57,206 nucleotides of DNA. Source: Parasulfuritortus cantonensis (GTDB lineage: Bacteria; Pseudomonadota; Gammaproteobacteria; Burkholderiales; Thiobacillaceae). Where the stretch lies: the NCBI RefSeq assembly GCF_004337445.1, contig NZ_SJZB01000046.1:1-57206 (forward strand), written 5' to 3'. Position numbers and translations under genes: made by a program. Of the stretch, positions 18,336 through 27,844 are shown in pieces. The notes under the pieces were generated by a model. It saw nothing but the letters and a program-made list of their open reading frames with translations, made no database searches and was not told the DNA's origin. Each line of letters opens with the position of its first letter. Position 1 is the first letter of the stretch.

Positions 18336-19541
18336 ATGAAATTCGGCCTCGACCGCCTGCTCGAAGACCCGGCCCTGCGCGCGCCCCTGCAGGGCCGCCG
18401 GGTCGCCCTGCTGGCCCATCCCGCCTCGGTGACGGCCGAGCTGACCCACGCCCTGGACGCCCTCGCCGGCCTGCCCGGGATCGAGCTGGCCGCCGCCTTC
18501 GGGCCCCAGCACGGCCTGCGCGGCGACAAGCAGGACAACATGATGGAGTCGCCCGACTACCTGGACCCGGTGCACGGCATCCCGGTGTACAGCCTGTACG
18601 GCAGCGTGCGGCGGCCGAGCGAGGCCATGCTGGCGAGCTTCGACGTCCTCCTGGTCGACCTCCAGGACCTCGGCTGCCGCATCTACACCTTCATCACCAC
18701 CCTGCTCTACGTGCTCGAGGCGGCCGCCCGGCACGGCAAGTCGGTGTGGCTGCTGGACCGGCCCAACCCGGCCGGGCGCCCGGTCGAGGGGCTGACCCTG
18801 CAGCCGGGCTGGCAGAGCTTCGTCGGGGCCGGCCCGATGCCCATGCGGCACGGCCTCAGCCTGGCCGAGATGGGGCGCTGGTTCGTGCGCGAATACGACC
18901 TCGACGTCGACTACCGGGTGGTCGAGATGGCCGGCTGGCAGCCGGACGCGGCGCCGGGCTACGGCTGGCCATTGGCCGAACGGAGCTGGGTCAATCCGAG
19001 CCCGAACGCGCCCAACCTGGCGATGGCGCGCTGCTACGCCGGCACCGTGATGCTGGAGGGCACCACCCTGTCGGAGGGCCGCGGCACCACCCGGCCGCTG
19101 GAGCTGTTCGGCGCCCCCGACCTGGAACCGCGCCGGCTGATGGCCCGGATGCAGGCCCTGGCGCCGGACTGGCTGGCCGGCTGCCGGCTGCGCGAATGCT
19201 GGTTCGAGCCGACCTTCCACAAGCACGCCGGCAGGCTGTGCGCCGGCATCCAGATCCACGTCGAGCACGGCCACTACGACCACCGCGCCTTCCGGCCCTG
19301 GCGCCTCATGGCCCTGGCCTTCAAGGCCCTGCGCGACCTGCGCCCGGACTACTCGCTCTGGCGCGACTTCGCCTACGAATACGAGCACGACCGCCTGGCC
19401 ATCGACCTGATCAACGGCGGCCCGCTGCTCAGGCAGTGGGTGGACGACCCGGCCGCCGAGCCGGGCGACCTGGAACGCCTGGCGACGGCCGACGAAGCGG
19501 CCTGGCGGGCCCAGTGCGCCGACCTGTTGCTTTATCCTTGA
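18336..19541 (+). CDS. DUF1343 protein, NamZ-like exo-N-acetylmuramidase
   Basis: The 401-residue protein covers the DUF1343 family: early GPQHG, the LVDLQDLGCRIYTF segment, LLDRPNP, an MRHGLS-LAEMG stretch and the EGRGTTRPLE motif. Family members such as NamZ remove terminal N-acetylmuramic acid from muropeptide glycans. NamZ is usually exported, but this protein starts MKFGLDRLL with no signal peptide or lipobox, so it looks cytoplasmic. The ATG lies 11 bases after the previous stop, without a clear ribosome-binding site. Confidence 0.85.
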   Translation: MKFGLDRLLEDPALRAPLQGRRVALLAHPASVTAELTHALDALAGLPGIELAAAFGPQHGLRGDKQDNMMESPDYLDPVHGIPVYSLYGSVRRPSEAMLASFDVLLVDLQDLGCRIYTFITTLLYVLEAAARHGKSVWLLDRPNPAGRPVEGLTLQPGWQSFVGAGPMPMRHGLSLAEMGRWFVREYDLDVDYRVVEMAGWQPDAAPGYGWPLAERSWVNPSPNAPNLAMARCYAGTVMLEGTTLSEGRGTTRPLELFGAPDLEPRRLMARMQALAPDWLAGCRLRECWFEPTFHKHAGRLCAGIQIHVEHGHYDHRAFRPWRLMALAFKALRDLRPDYSLWRDFAYEYEHDRLAIDLINGGPLLRQWVDDPAAEPGDLERLATADEAAWRAQCADLLLYP

Positions 19542-19566
19542 GCTTTTCATCGAACCGGACGCCGCC

Positions 19567-20577
19567 ATGCCCCTGACCTCCTGGCTCAGCTTCCCGGTCA
19601 GCCCCTGGCGGGGCTCGGCCGGCCTGCGCTTCTCCGACCTCAGCGAACAGCAGATACTCAGCCTGGCCATCGCCCTCGAGGAGGAGGACGCGCGCATCTA
19701 CAACACCTATGCCGAGGTCCTGGCCGAGGAGTTCCCGGACTCCGCCAAGCTGTTCCGGGCCATGGCGGCCGAGGAGGACGGTCACCGCCACCGCCTGATC
19801 GAGCTCTACCGCCAGCGCTTCGGCGAGCGCATCCTGCTGATCCGGCGCCAGGACGTGCGCGGCTTCGTCGAACGCAAGCCGGTCTGGCTGATTCGCCCGC
19901 TCGACCTCGAGAAGATCCGCGCCCAGGCCGAGATCATGGAGGCCGATTCGCGCCGTTTCTACGCCCAGGCGGCCCGCCACACCACCGACGCGGCGATCCG
20001 CCAGCTGCTCGGCGACCTCGCCGCCGAGGAAAGCCGGCACGAGTCCCAGGCGGAACGCCTGGGCGACCGCTTCATCACCCCGGACGCCGTGCACAGCGAG
20101 CACCAGACCCAGCGCCGGCTGTTCGTCCTGCAGTTCGTCCAGCCCGGCCTGGCCGGCCTCATGGACGGCTCGGTGTCGACGCTGGCACCCCTGTTCGCGG
20201 CCGCCTTCGCCACCCACGACACCTGGAGCACCTTCCTGGTCGGCCTGGCCGCGGCGATCGGCTCCGGCATCAGCATGGCCTTCGCCGAGGCGCTTTCCGA
20301 CGACGGCGCCCTGACCGGGCGCGGCAGCCCGTTCCTGCGCGGCTGGGTGATCGGCCTGATGACCACCGTGGGCGGCCTCGGCCATGCCCTGCCCTACCTG
20401 ATCCCCCACTTCGAGCTCGCCACCGCCCTGGCCTTCGCCGTGGTGGCCGTGGAACTGGGCCTGATCGCCTGGATACGCAAGCGCTACATGGACACCCCGT
20501 TCGGCCTGGCGGTGCTCCAGGTCGTGGTCGGCGGCCTCCTGGTGTTCGCCCTCGGCATCGCCATCGGCAGTGCCTGA
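19567..20577 (+). CDS. mbfA: membrane-bound ferritin MbfA (erythrin-VIT1 fusion)
   Basis: The 336-residue protein fuses an N-terminal ferritin-like four-helix domain (about 20-170) to a C-terminal VIT1-type membrane domain (about 190-335). The first carries the iron ligands EEEDARIY, EDGHRH, EIMEAD and EESRHE; the second has about four to five helices. MbfA exports iron (in Bradyrhizobium and Agrobacterium it protects against iron and peroxide stress). No Irr or Fur site is visible in the 25-base gap. It lies downstream of the DUF1343 gene and converges on the epimerase gene. Confidence 0.9.
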   Translation: MPLTSWLSFPVSPWRGSAGLRFSDLSEQQILSLAIALEEEDARIYNTYAEVLAEEFPDSAKLFRAMAAEEDGHRHRLIELYRQRFGERILLIRRQDVRGFVERKPVWLIRPLDLEKIRAQAEIMEADSRRFYAQAARHTTDAAIRQLLGDLAAEESRHESQAERLGDRFITPDAVHSEHQTQRRLFVLQFVQPGLAGLMDGSVSTLAPLFAAAFATHDTWSTFLVGLAAAIGSGISMAFAEALSDDGALTGRGSPFLRGWVIGLMTTVGGLGHALPYLIPHFELATALAFAVVAVELGLIAWIRKRYMDTPFGLAVLQVVVGGLLVFALGIAIGSA

Positions 20578-20586
20578 GCGCGCCCT

Positions 20587-21450
20587 TCAGGCGCCCCCGG
20601 CCAGGCCCTCGCGCACGCTCGGGTAGCGCAGGGCATAGCGCAGCTCGGTCTTCAGGCGGCGGTTGGCCATGCGCCTGGACTCGCTCAGGAAGCTGCGCAT
20701 GGCCGGCGTCACCGCCGCCATCACCTCGGCCCGCGCCAGGCGCGGCGGCCGCGCCACGCCGATGTGGTCGGCGACCACGTCGAACCAGTCGGCCATCTTC
20801 AGGCCGCTGTCGTCGACCGCGTTGTAGACGCGGTTGCGGCGGCCCCGGAACAGGGCCGCCACGGCCAGGCCGGCGAGGTCCTCGGCGTGGATGTGGTTGG
20901 TGTAGATGTCGTCTTCGGGCAGCAGGGCCGGCAGGCCCTTGCGCACCCGTTCCTCGGGCATGCGGTCGCCGGCGTAGATGCCCGGCGCGCGCAGGATGGC
21001 GAGGCCGACGCGGGTGCGCGCGGCCCAGGCGCGCAGGCGCCGCTCGGCGTCCAGGCGGCGGCGCGCGCGGGCGTTGCCGGGGCGCGCCGGCCGGGTCTCC
21101 GGCACCGGCGCGCCGGCGCAGTCGCCGTACACGCCGCTGGTGCTGACGTAGATCAGGGTGCGGGGTAAACTTGCCCGCCCCAGCGCCCCGATCAGGCGCC
21201 GGGTACGCGGGTCGGCCGCGCCCTCGGGCGGCGGCGGCGCGAAGTGCAGGACGACGTCGGCCAGGCCGGCCAGGCGCGCCAGGCTGGCCCGGTCGTCGAG
21301 GTCGCCGGGCACCGGGATCACCCCGGCGGCGCGCAGTTCGGCGGCGCGCTCGGGCGAGCGCAGGAGGCCGTAGACGCGGGCGCGTCCACGCAGCAGGCGG
21401 GCGGCGCGCAGGCCGACGTCACCGCAACCGACGATCAGAATTCGCAACAT
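20587..21450 (-). CDS. NAD-dependent epimerase/dehydratase (SDR family, YeeZ-like)
   Basis: The 287-residue protein has an N-terminal Rossmann motif (ILIVGCGDVGLRAA, about 4-17) and an STSGVYG segment. The expected SDR tyrosine lies in VYGD rather than a clean YxxxK. It resembles the atypical extended SDR group with YeeZ. Substrate unknown. It is divergent from the ferredoxin-reductase gene with only 24 bases between starts, so both must share regulatory space. Confidence 0.82.
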   Translation of the reverse strand: MLRILIVGCGDVGLRAARLLRGRARVYGLLRSPERAAELRAAGVIPVPGDLDDRASLARLAGLADVVLHFAPPPPEGAADPRTRRLIGALGRASLPRTLIYVSTSGVYGDCAGAPVPETRPARPGNARARRRLDAERRLRAWAARTRVGLAILRAPGIYAGDRMPEERVRKGLPALLPEDDIYTNHIHAEDLAGLAVAALFRGRRNRVYNAVDDSGLKMADWFDVVADHIGVARPPRLARAEVMAAVTPAMRSFLSESRRMANRRLKTELRYALRYPSVREGLAGGA

Positions 21451-21474
21451 AGCTTTCGCATAAAGGGAACCAAG

Positions 21475-22479
21475 ATGTCTCACCAGGTCACCATCCAACC
21501 CAGCGGCCACCAGTTTACCGTGCAGGACGACGAAACCGTGCTGGCGGCCGCCCTGCGGGAAAATTTCGCCCTCCCCTACGGCTGCCGCAACGGCGCCTGC
21601 GGGGCCTGCAAGGGCAAGGTGCTGGCAGGCGAGGTCGACTACGGCAGCCACCAGCCGGCCACCCTGACCGCGGACGACAAGGCCAAGGGCATGGCCCTGT
21701 TCTGCACAGCCCGGCCGAAGACCGACCTGGTCATCGAGGTGAAGGAGATCGGCGCCGCCAAGGACATCCCGATCAAGACCCTGCCCTGCCGGATCGAGAA
21801 GATGGAAAAGCTGGCCGACGACGTCATGGCGCTCTGGCTCAAGCTGCCCAGCAGCGAGCGCCTGCAGTTCCTGCCCGGCCAGTACATCGACTTCCTGCTC
21901 AAGGACGGCAAGCAGCGCAGCTTCTCGCTCGCCAATGCGCCCGAAGAGGACCAGCTCCTGGAACTGCACATCCGCCACGTCCCCGGCGGCTTCTTCACCG
22001 ACCAGGTGTTCGGCACCATGAAGGCCAAGGACATCATGCGCATCAAGGGCCCGCTCGGCAGCTTCTTCCTGCGCGAGTCGGACAAGCCGGCCCTGTTCCT
22101 GGCCGGCGGCACCGGCTTCGCGCCGATCAAGAGCATCCTGGCGCACGCCTTCCAGCACGGCATCGGGCGCCAGATGGTGCTGTACTGGGGCGCCAAGTCG
22201 CTCGCCGATCTGTATCAGCCGCAACTGCCGGCCGGCTGGCAGCAGGCGCACGACAACTTCCGCTTCATCCCGGTCCTGTCCGAGCCCAAGGCCGCCGACA
22301 ACTGGCCCGGCCGCACCGGCCACGTGCACCAGGCGGTCCTGGCCGACATCGCCGACCTGTCCGGCTGGCAGGTCTACGCCTGCGGCGCCCCGGCCATGAT
22401 CGAGGCGGCCAAGCGCGACTTCATGGCCCGGGGACTGCCCGAGGACGAGTTCTACTCGGACGCCTTCTCGTTCCAGTAA
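21475..22479 (+). CDS. 2Fe-2S/FAD ferredoxin reductase (annotated CDP-6-deoxy-delta-3,4-glucoseen reductase)
   Basis: The 334-residue protein has an N-terminal plant-type 2Fe-2S domain with C37, C42, C45 and C77, an FAD-binding domain (RSFSLANAP near residue 160) and an NAD(P)-binding domain (GGTGFAPIKS and YACGAPAMI). It moves electrons from NAD(P)H through FAD to the cluster. In betaproteobacteria it is usually named AscD-like, but no dideoxysugar genes are near, so the real electron acceptor is unknown. AAAGGGA precedes the ATG. Confidence 0.88.
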   Translation: MSHQVTIQPSGHQFTVQDDETVLAAALRENFALPYGCRNGACGACKGKVLAGEVDYGSHQPATLTADDKAKGMALFCTARPKTDLVIEVKEIGAAKDIPIKTLPCRIEKMEKLADDVMALWLKLPSSERLQFLPGQYIDFLLKDGKQRSFSLANAPEEDQLLELHIRHVPGGFFTDQVFGTMKAKDIMRIKGPLGSFFLRESDKPALFLAGGTGFAPIKSILAHAFQHGIGRQMVLYWGAKSLADLYQPQLPAGWQQAHDNFRFIPVLSEPKAADNWPGRTGHVHQAVLADIADLSGWQVYACGAPAMIEAAKRDFMARGLPEDEFYSDAFSFQ

Positions 22480-22485
22480 CGGGGC

Positions 22486-23013
22486 TCAGGCGGCCGGCGG
22501 CGGCAGTTCCGCCGCCGTCTCCGCCTCGGCCAGCCTGGCCTCGGCGGCCTGGCGGGCGGCGGTCAGTTCGCCGGCATCGGTCTTCAACTCGTCCACGTAC
22601 AGGTGGGCGGTGAGCGCATCGCCCTCGGCCAGGGCGGCATGGGCGGCAACCAGGGCGGCGAGCTGGTCGCCCTCGCGCTTGAAGGCGCTCGCGGCCAGCT
22701 TGCGGGCGTGCGCCGGCTGCCCCGACAGGTAGGCGGCGGTGGCGCGGGTGAGTTCGTCGTCGGCCTTGTCGCTGCGCCGGCGGTGGTGCCAGGCACGCAC
22801 GTCGGCGGGCAGGCTGAGCGCCATGTGGAGCAGCTTGGCGACGGCGTAGAGGGCGACGAACAGGCCCAGCATGGACAGCGCCGCCATCACGAAGGACATC
22901 TCCATGCGCCAGGGCGGCATGACGATGATGACGTAGCCCTCGTCGAAACGCGCCGCCAGGGTGAGCGCCACCGCGAGCGCGAACAGGCCGAGCAGCCAGA
23001 GCACCGGCCGCAT
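22486..23013 (-). CDS. hemY: short HemY-type membrane protein (N-terminal domain only)
   Basis: The 175-residue product has the HemY N-terminal domain: two membrane helices (about 5-22 and 40-62) and the FDEGYVIIVMPPWRMEMS segment. Full-length HemY is about 400 residues with a long TPR part; here only a short Ala-rich helical tail follows. The downstream convergent gene ends 6 bases away, so nothing is hidden in another frame. The gene closes the hemC-hemD-hemX-hemY operon, with its ATG overlapping the hemX stop. HemY's role in haem synthesis is itself uncertain. Confidence 0.82.
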   Translation of the reverse strand: MRPVLWLLGLFALAVALTLAARFDEGYVIIVMPPWRMEMSFVMAALSMLGLFVALYAVAKLLHMALSLPADVRAWHHRRRSDKADDELTRATAAYLSGQPAHARKLAASAFKREGDQLAALVAAHAALAEGDALTAHLYVDELKTDAGELTAARQAAEARLAEAETAAELPPPAA

Positions 23014-24053
23014 CAGTGGTCTCCCTTGGCCAGGCTGCGCAAGACCTTGAGGCTCTCGTCCAGATTGGCGTTCTGGAGCGCCACCGGCATCGTCTCCAGG
23101 GCCTTGAGGTCCTTGTCCATGGCCACGCTGACCGGATCGCTGCGCCGGAAGTAGCGGGCCAGCCACTGCCGCGCCGCGCTCATGTCGGCGTGGAAGGTGG
23201 CCTCGTCGCGCTGCAGCACGGCCAGGCGCGCGGAAAGCAGGCGCAGCTTCAGGTTCTCGCGCAGAAAATAGGTCTGCGACGGTGCCAGCAACTCGGTATT
23301 CGGATTGTCCAGGCGCCGTATGCGCACCAGCTGCTTGATCTCGGACCAGGTCTCGCGGCCGATCCGGCCCATCCAGTCGACCGGCCCGGTCTCGGGCGCC
23401 GGGGCCGGCCGGGCGGCCGTCTCCGGCTCCATCTCCAGCTTGAGCTGGTCGACGCCCAGCAGGAGGGCGTCCAGGCGGCCGTTGATGCCCACGACGTCGG
23501 CGGCCGGCAACAGGCGCAGGTGCGCGGCGTCATGGTTGATGGCATCGCGCAGGCGGTCGAACTGCGGCTTCTTCATGCGGACCAGGCGCTGCTCGGCGGC
23601 GTCCAGGCCGAGCAGGGCGGCGCGCACGTTGCCGGCCATCTGGAGCTGCTGGTCGGCCAGGAGCAGGGTCTGCTCGATGTCGGCCAGCAGGCGCTCGTCC
23701 TGGCTGCGCGCGATGTCCTGGTACATGGCCTCCAGGGCCAGTTGCTGGTTCTGCGTCTCGAGCGCCTTGGTCTCCAGGGCGCCGATGCGGGCGACCACGT
23801 TCTCGATGCTGGCGCGCGCCTCCTTGGCGGCGGCCCGGGCCTCCTGGCTGGAGGTGTCGAACTGGCCGATGCGCCGGGCCAGTTGCACCTCGAGGTCCTG
23901 CATGCGCATCTGCATGTACCAGAACACCCCGCCCGTGGTGGCGAAGGCCAGGACGGCCAGGATCAGCGCCAGGGGCAGCACCCAGCCGTGCCGGGCCGGC
24001 TCGGCGGCGGGCGGCGGCGCGGCGGCCGTTTCGGGAGCGGGGCTATCAGTCAT
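23013..24053 (-). CDS. hemX: HemX-like protein (uroporphyrinogen-III C-methyltransferase-like)
   Basis: The 346-residue protein has one N-terminal membrane helix (about 23-45), a coiled-coil region (about 48-135) and a helical domain matching HemX. A cytoplasmic Pro/Ala tail precedes the helix. Although often annotated as methyltransferase, it lacks the SAM-binding motifs and is probably a structural or quality-control partner of haem synthesis. It overlaps hemD by 8 bases and hemY by 3. Confidence 0.88.
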   Translation of the reverse strand: MTDSPAPETAAAPPPAAEPARHGWVLPLALILAVLAFATTGGVFWYMQMRMQDLEVQLARRIGQFDTSSQEARAAAKEARASIENVVARIGALETKALETQNQQLALEAMYQDIARSQDERLLADIEQTLLLADQQLQMAGNVRAALLGLDAAEQRLVRMKKPQFDRLRDAINHDAAHLRLLPAADVVGINGRLDALLLGVDQLKLEMEPETAARPAPAPETGPVDWMGRIGRETWSEIKQLVRIRRLDNPNTELLAPSQTYFLRENLKLRLLSARLAVLQRDEATFHADMSAARQWLARYFRRSDPVSVAMDKDLKALETMPVALQNANLDESLKVLRSLAKGDH

Positions 24054-24834
24054 GATGGCGATTGAACCAGTCGATCAGCGCGGAGACAAGCCCGGCGTCG
24101 CCGGGCGGGGTGGCGACGACCTCGGCGACGCCCCACTGCCGGGCCGCCTCGGCGATGCGCGCATGCGGCGCGAACAGGGGTGTGGCGCGCAGGCGGCCGG
24201 CGCCGGCCTCGCCCAGCATGGCGGCCAGGTTGGCGAACACCTCCCGGCTGGTCACGGTCACCGCCGCGATGCCACCGGCCGCCCAGTCCGCCAGCAGGGC
24301 GGCCGGGTCGCCGTCCGGGCGGACGCGCCGGTAGCACTCGGCGTAATCGACCCGGGCGCCGCGCCCGCGCAAGGCGTCGGCGATGAGTTCGCGGCCGCCC
24401 TCGCCGCGTATTACCAGGACCCGCTTGCCGGCCACCGCCGCGTAGGCGCCCAGGGCCAGCAGGCTTTCGCTGTCGGCGCCCGCCTCGGCGGCCAGGATCG
24501 GGCCGACGCCGAGCCGGGCCAGGGCACGCGCGGTGGCCTGGCCGACCGCGCCTGCGGCGACGCCGGCCGGCCAGCCGCCGTGGCCGGCCAGGATGCCCGG
24601 CCAGGCCATCTCAACGCTGGTCGGACTGACGAAGATGGCGTGGTCGTAGCCGGGCAGGGCCGCCAGGGCGTCGGCACAGGCGCCCGGATCGGCGGGCGGG
24701 GCGATGGCCAGGGCGGGGAACAGCACCGGCCGGGCGCCCAGCTCGGCGAGCCGCGCGGCCAGGCCGGCCGCCTGGTTGGCCGGCCGGGTGACCAGGATGC
24801 CGCGCCCGGCCAGGGGCTGCCCGCCGGCGTCCAT
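24046..24834 (-). CDS. hemD: uroporphyrinogen-III synthase
   Basis: The 262-residue protein has the two-lobed HemD layout: ILVTRPANQA at the N-terminus, FVSPTSVE, and the C-terminal VTVTSREVFANL. It cyclises hydroxymethylbilane with D-ring inversion to uroporphyrinogen III. HemD sequences are divergent, so the gene order directly after hemC strengthens the call. The ATG overlaps the hemC stop. Confidence 0.93.
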   Translation of the reverse strand: MDAGGQPLAGRGILVTRPANQAAGLAARLAELGARPVLFPALAIAPPADPGACADALAALPGYDHAIFVSPTSVEMAWPGILAGHGGWPAGVAAGAVGQATARALARLGVGPILAAEAGADSESLLALGAYAAVAGKRVLVIRGEGGRELIADALRGRGARVDYAECYRRVRPDGDPAALLADWAAGGIAAVTVTSREVFANLAAMLGEAGAGRLRATPLFAPHARIAEAARQWGVAEVVATPPGDAGLVSALIDWFNRHHD

Positions 24835-25760
24835 CAGTGGCGCTGGATCAGTTCCGCGAGCAGCGTGTCGGCGCCCTGGCCGATCAGGTCGGCGGCGACG
24901 CGCTGGCCGAGCGCCTCGGCGTCGGCCAGGTCGGCCTCCGCCTCGGCGTGGTAGAAGCGCACGCCCTCAAGGTCGGCGACGAAGCCGCGCAAGTGCAGAC
25001 GGCCGTCCGCCTCGACGCAGTAGCCGCCGATCGGGGCCTGGCAGCCGCCCTGCAGCATCCGGCTCATGGCCCGCTCGGCGCCGACGCAGGCGGCCGTGAT
25101 CGGGTCGTTGAGGGGCGCCAGCAGCTTGGCCACCTCGGCCTGGCCGGCCCGGATCTCGATGCCCAGGGCGCCCTGGCCGACCGCCGGCAGGCTTTCGGCC
25201 GGGCTCAGGCAGGCGGCGATGCGCTTGGCGAAGCCCAGGCGCTTGAGGCCGGCCGCAGCCAGGATGATGGCGTCGTACTGGCCCTCGTCGAGCTTGCGCA
25301 GGCGGGTGTTGACGTTGCCGCGCAGGGTGTCGACCACCAGGCCGCGATGCTTGGCGCGCAGCTGGGCCTGGCGGCGCAGGCTGGAGGTGCCGACGCGGGC
25401 GCCGGGCGGCAGTTCGGCGAGCGACTTGTACTTGTTCGAGACGAAGGCGTCGCGCGGGTCCTCGCGCTTGCCGATGGCAACCAGCTCGAAGCCCTCGGGC
25501 AGGTCCATGGGCACGTCCTTCAGGGAATGCACGGCCAGGTGGGCCCGGCCCTCGAACATGGCCTGTTCCAGTTCCTTGACGAACAGGCCCTTGCCGCCGA
25601 TGCGCGAGAGCGGCGAATCGAGTATCTGGTCGCCCTGGGTGGTCATGCCCAGGAGTTCCACGGCGAGCCCCGGATGCAGGGCCTCGAGGCGGTCGCGGAT
25701 ATGGTGGGCCTGCCAGAGTGCGAGCTGGCTTTCCCGGGTGGCGATGATCAATTTGTGCAT
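24834..25760 (-). CDS. hemC: hydroxymethylbilane synthase (porphobilinogen deaminase)
   Basis: The 308-residue enzyme polymerises four porphobilinogens. It has [13 protein letters not shown], the [11 protein letters not shown] active-site loop, GTSSLRR, and the cofactor cysteine in GGCQAPIG near residue 240. I use ATG 25760 because the family starts there (MHKLIIATR); a longer upstream reading would enter the divergent thioredoxin-like gene. It heads the hemCDXY operon. Confidence 0.97.
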   Translation of the reverse strand: MHKLIIATRESQLALWQAHHIRDRLEALHPGLAVELLGMTTQGDQILDSPLSRIGGKGLFVKELEQAMFEGRAHLAVHSLKDVPMDLPEGFELVAIGKREDPRDAFVSNKYKSLAELPPGARVGTSSLRRQAQLRAKHRGLVVDTLRGNVNTRLRKLDEGQYDAIILAAAGLKRLGFAKRIAACLSPAESLPAVGQGALGIEIRAGQAEVAKLLAPLNDPITAACVGAERAMSRMLQGGCQAPIGGYCVEADGRLHLRGFVADLEGVRFYHAEAEADLADAEALGQRVAADLIGQGADTLLAELIQRH

Positions 25761-25816
25761 AGTGCGCGCGCAGGTGTTGGGAATAGAATTCCGCCAGGAG
25801 ACGAGGAGATACCGGC

Positions 25817-26305
25817 ATGAAACCGACACTGGCCTGGCTGGGCGCGATTCTAACATGGGCCTCGGCGAGCGCCTGGGCGGCCGGCGGGGTACCGCCGGTG
25901 AGCGACCTCAGCCGGGATGCCGAGGCGGCGCGCGCCATCAACGGCGCCATCCTGGTCGTCCTGACCGGCCAGCACTGCGTCTATTGCGAACGGGTGCTGA
26001 ACAACTTCCTGATCCCGATGAGCGGCAACAAGGACTACCAGGCCAAGGTGGTCATGCGCCGCATGGTGGTCTCCGACGACAGCCCGATCCGCGGCTTCGA
26101 CGGCAAGCCGAACACGCCGGCGAAGCTCGCCGCCCTGTACGGCTACACCCTGGTGCCGACCGTGCTGCTGCTGGACGGCAAGGGCCGCCTGCTGGCCAAG
26201 CCCGTGGTCGGCCTGACCACCGAGGACTACTACGGCATGTACCTGGACGAGGCGATCGACGGCGCCCTGGCGAAGATTCGGGGCCCGGCCCGGGGATCGC
26301 TATAA
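25817..26305 (+). CDS. exported thioredoxin-fold protein (SoxW-like)
   Basis: The 162-residue product has a signal peptide (about 1-21, ending SAWA) and a thioredoxin fold with the redox motif C54-V-Y-C57. The cis-proline is in YTLVPTVLL, followed by DGKGRLL. It resembles periplasmic thioredoxins named SoxW or thiol:disulfide reductases, which could keep periplasmic thiols or sulfur-oxidation proteins reduced. No sox genes are in the window. AGGAG and GAGGAG lie before the ATG. Confidence 0.83.
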   Translation: MKPTLAWLGAILTWASASAWAAGGVPPVSDLSRDAEAARAINGAILVVLTGQHCVYCERVLNNFLIPMSGNKDYQAKVVMRRMVVSDDSPIRGFDGKPNTPAKLAALYGYTLVPTVLLLDGKGRLLAKPVVGLTTEDYYGMYLDEAIDGALAKIRGPARGSL

Positions 26306-26306
26306 T
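26301..26306 (+). promoter_or_regulatory. candidate -10 element for argH
   Basis: A perfect TATAAT overlaps the stop of the thioredoxin-like gene, 27 bases before the argH ATG. A weak TTCGGG at 26277-26282 sits 18 bases upstream as a possible -35. Confidence 0.45.
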
Positions 26307-26333
26307 TGCGCCTTTCCCTGCCCCAGACGCATC

Positions 26334-27728
26334 ATGTCCAGCCCCGACAAAACCTGGTCCGAACGCTTCTCCGAGCCCGTCTCGGAACTGGTCAAGCGCT
26401 ACACCGCCTCGGTCTTCTTCGACCAAAGACTCGCCCGGCATGACATCAAGGGCTCGCTCGCGCACGCCCGGATGCTGGCCCGCCAGGGCATCATCCCGGC
26501 CGCGGACCTGGCCGCCATCGAGGACGGCATGGCGACCATCCTGGCCGAGATCGAGCGCGCCGAGTTCGTCTGGAACCTGGACGACGAGGATGTCCACCTC
26601 AACATCGAGAAGCGCCTGACGGCGCTCATCGGCGACGCCGGCAAGCGCCTGCACACCGGCCGCTCGCGCAACGACCAGGTGGCCACCGACATCCGCCTCT
26701 GGCTGCGCGACGAGATCGACAACGTCATCGGCCTGATCGGCGACTTCCAGCAGTCCCTGCTCGACCTCGCCGAGCGGCACGCCGACACCCCGATGCCCGG
26801 TTTCACCCACCTGCAGGTGGCCCAGCCGGTCACTTTCGGCCACCACCTGATGGCCTACGTGGAGATGAGCCGGCGCGACAAGGAACGCCTGCTCGACGCC
26901 CGCAAGCGGGTCAACCGCCTGCCCCTGGGCGCCGCCGCCCTGGCCGGCACCAGCTATCCGATCGACCGCGAATCCGTGGCCCGCGAACTGGGCTTCGACG
27001 AGGTCTGCGAGAACTCCCTGGACGCCGTCTCCGACCGCGACTTCGCGATCGAATTCACGGCCGCCTGCGCGCTCCTGATGACCCACCTGTCGCGCCTGTC
27101 CGAGGAGCTGATCCTGTGGATGAGCCCGCGCTTCGGCTTCATCGACCTGCCCGACCGCTACTGCACCGGCTCGTCGATCATGCCGCAGAAGAAGAACCCG
27201 GACGTGCCCGAGCTGGTGCGCGGCAAGACCGGCCGCGTCAACGGCCACCTGGTCGGCCTGCTCACCCTGATGAAGTCGCAGCCCCTGGCCTACAACAAGG
27301 ACAACCAGGAGGACAAGGAACCCCTGTTCGACACGGTCGACACCGTGGTCGACACCCTGCGTATCTATGCCGACATGCTGGCCGGTTTGAGCGTCAAGGA
27401 ACACGGCGTGCGCACCGCCAACATGCGCGCCGCGCTGACCCAGGGCTACGCCACCGCCACCGACCTGGCCGACTACCTGGTCAAGAAGGGCCTGCCGTTT
27501 CGCGACGCCCACGGCGCCGTGGCCAAGGCGGTGCGCATCGCCGAGACCTCGGGCCGCGACCTGCCGCAACTGAGCCTGGAAGAACTGCGCGAATTCTCGC
27601 CCTTGATCGAGGCCGACGTCTTCGAGGTGCTCACCGTGGAGGGCTCCCTGGCCAGCCGCGACCACGTCGGCGGCACCGCGCCGGCGCAGGTGCGTGCGGC
27701 GATCCGGCGGGCGCGCGAACGCCGGTGA
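26334..27728 (+). CDS. argH: argininosuccinate lyase
   Basis: The 464-residue enzyme cleaves argininosuccinate to arginine and fumarate. The fumarase/ASL signature [12 protein letters not shown] is at about residues 281-292, HTGRSRNDQ near 107 and FTHLQVAQP near 157. Length is standard. No Shine-Dalgarno sequence is obvious before the ATG. No other arginine genes adjoin. Confidence 0.98.
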   Translation: MSSPDKTWSERFSEPVSELVKRYTASVFFDQRLARHDIKGSLAHARMLARQGIIPAADLAAIEDGMATILAEIERAEFVWNLDDEDVHLNIEKRLTALIGDAGKRLHTGRSRNDQVATDIRLWLRDEIDNVIGLIGDFQQSLLDLAERHADTPMPGFTHLQVAQPVTFGHHLMAYVEMSRRDKERLLDARKRVNRLPLGAAALAGTSYPIDRESVARELGFDEVCENSLDAVSDRDFAIEFTAACALLMTHLSRLSEELILWMSPRFGFIDLPDRYCTGSSIMPQKKNPDVPELVRGKTGRVNGHLVGLLTLMKSQPLAYNKDNQEDKEPLFDTVDTVVDTLRIYADMLAGLSVKEHGVRTANMRAALTQGYATATDLADYLVKKGLPFRDAHGAVAKAVRIAETSGRDLPQLSLEELREFSPLIEADVFEVLTVEGSLASRDHVGGTAPAQVRAAIRRARERR

Positions 27729-27844
27729 GCGGGCGGCGGGCGGCTGTCCCGCAACCGCGGCGTCATCGGCCGGCGGCAATAATGGCCTTGCCCGCCCGGG
27801 ACGTGCCCCCGCCGCGCCCGTTTTAGCTGCCTATAGACGATCCG

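Noticed and set aside
25817..26305. assignment as part of a sox sulfur-oxidation cluster
   Set aside because: Only the thioredoxin-like gene resembles SoxW; no soxXYZAB genes are nearby.
27729..27844. terminator after argH
   Set aside because: GC-rich partial repeats are present, but no stem with a following T run could be paired convincingly.
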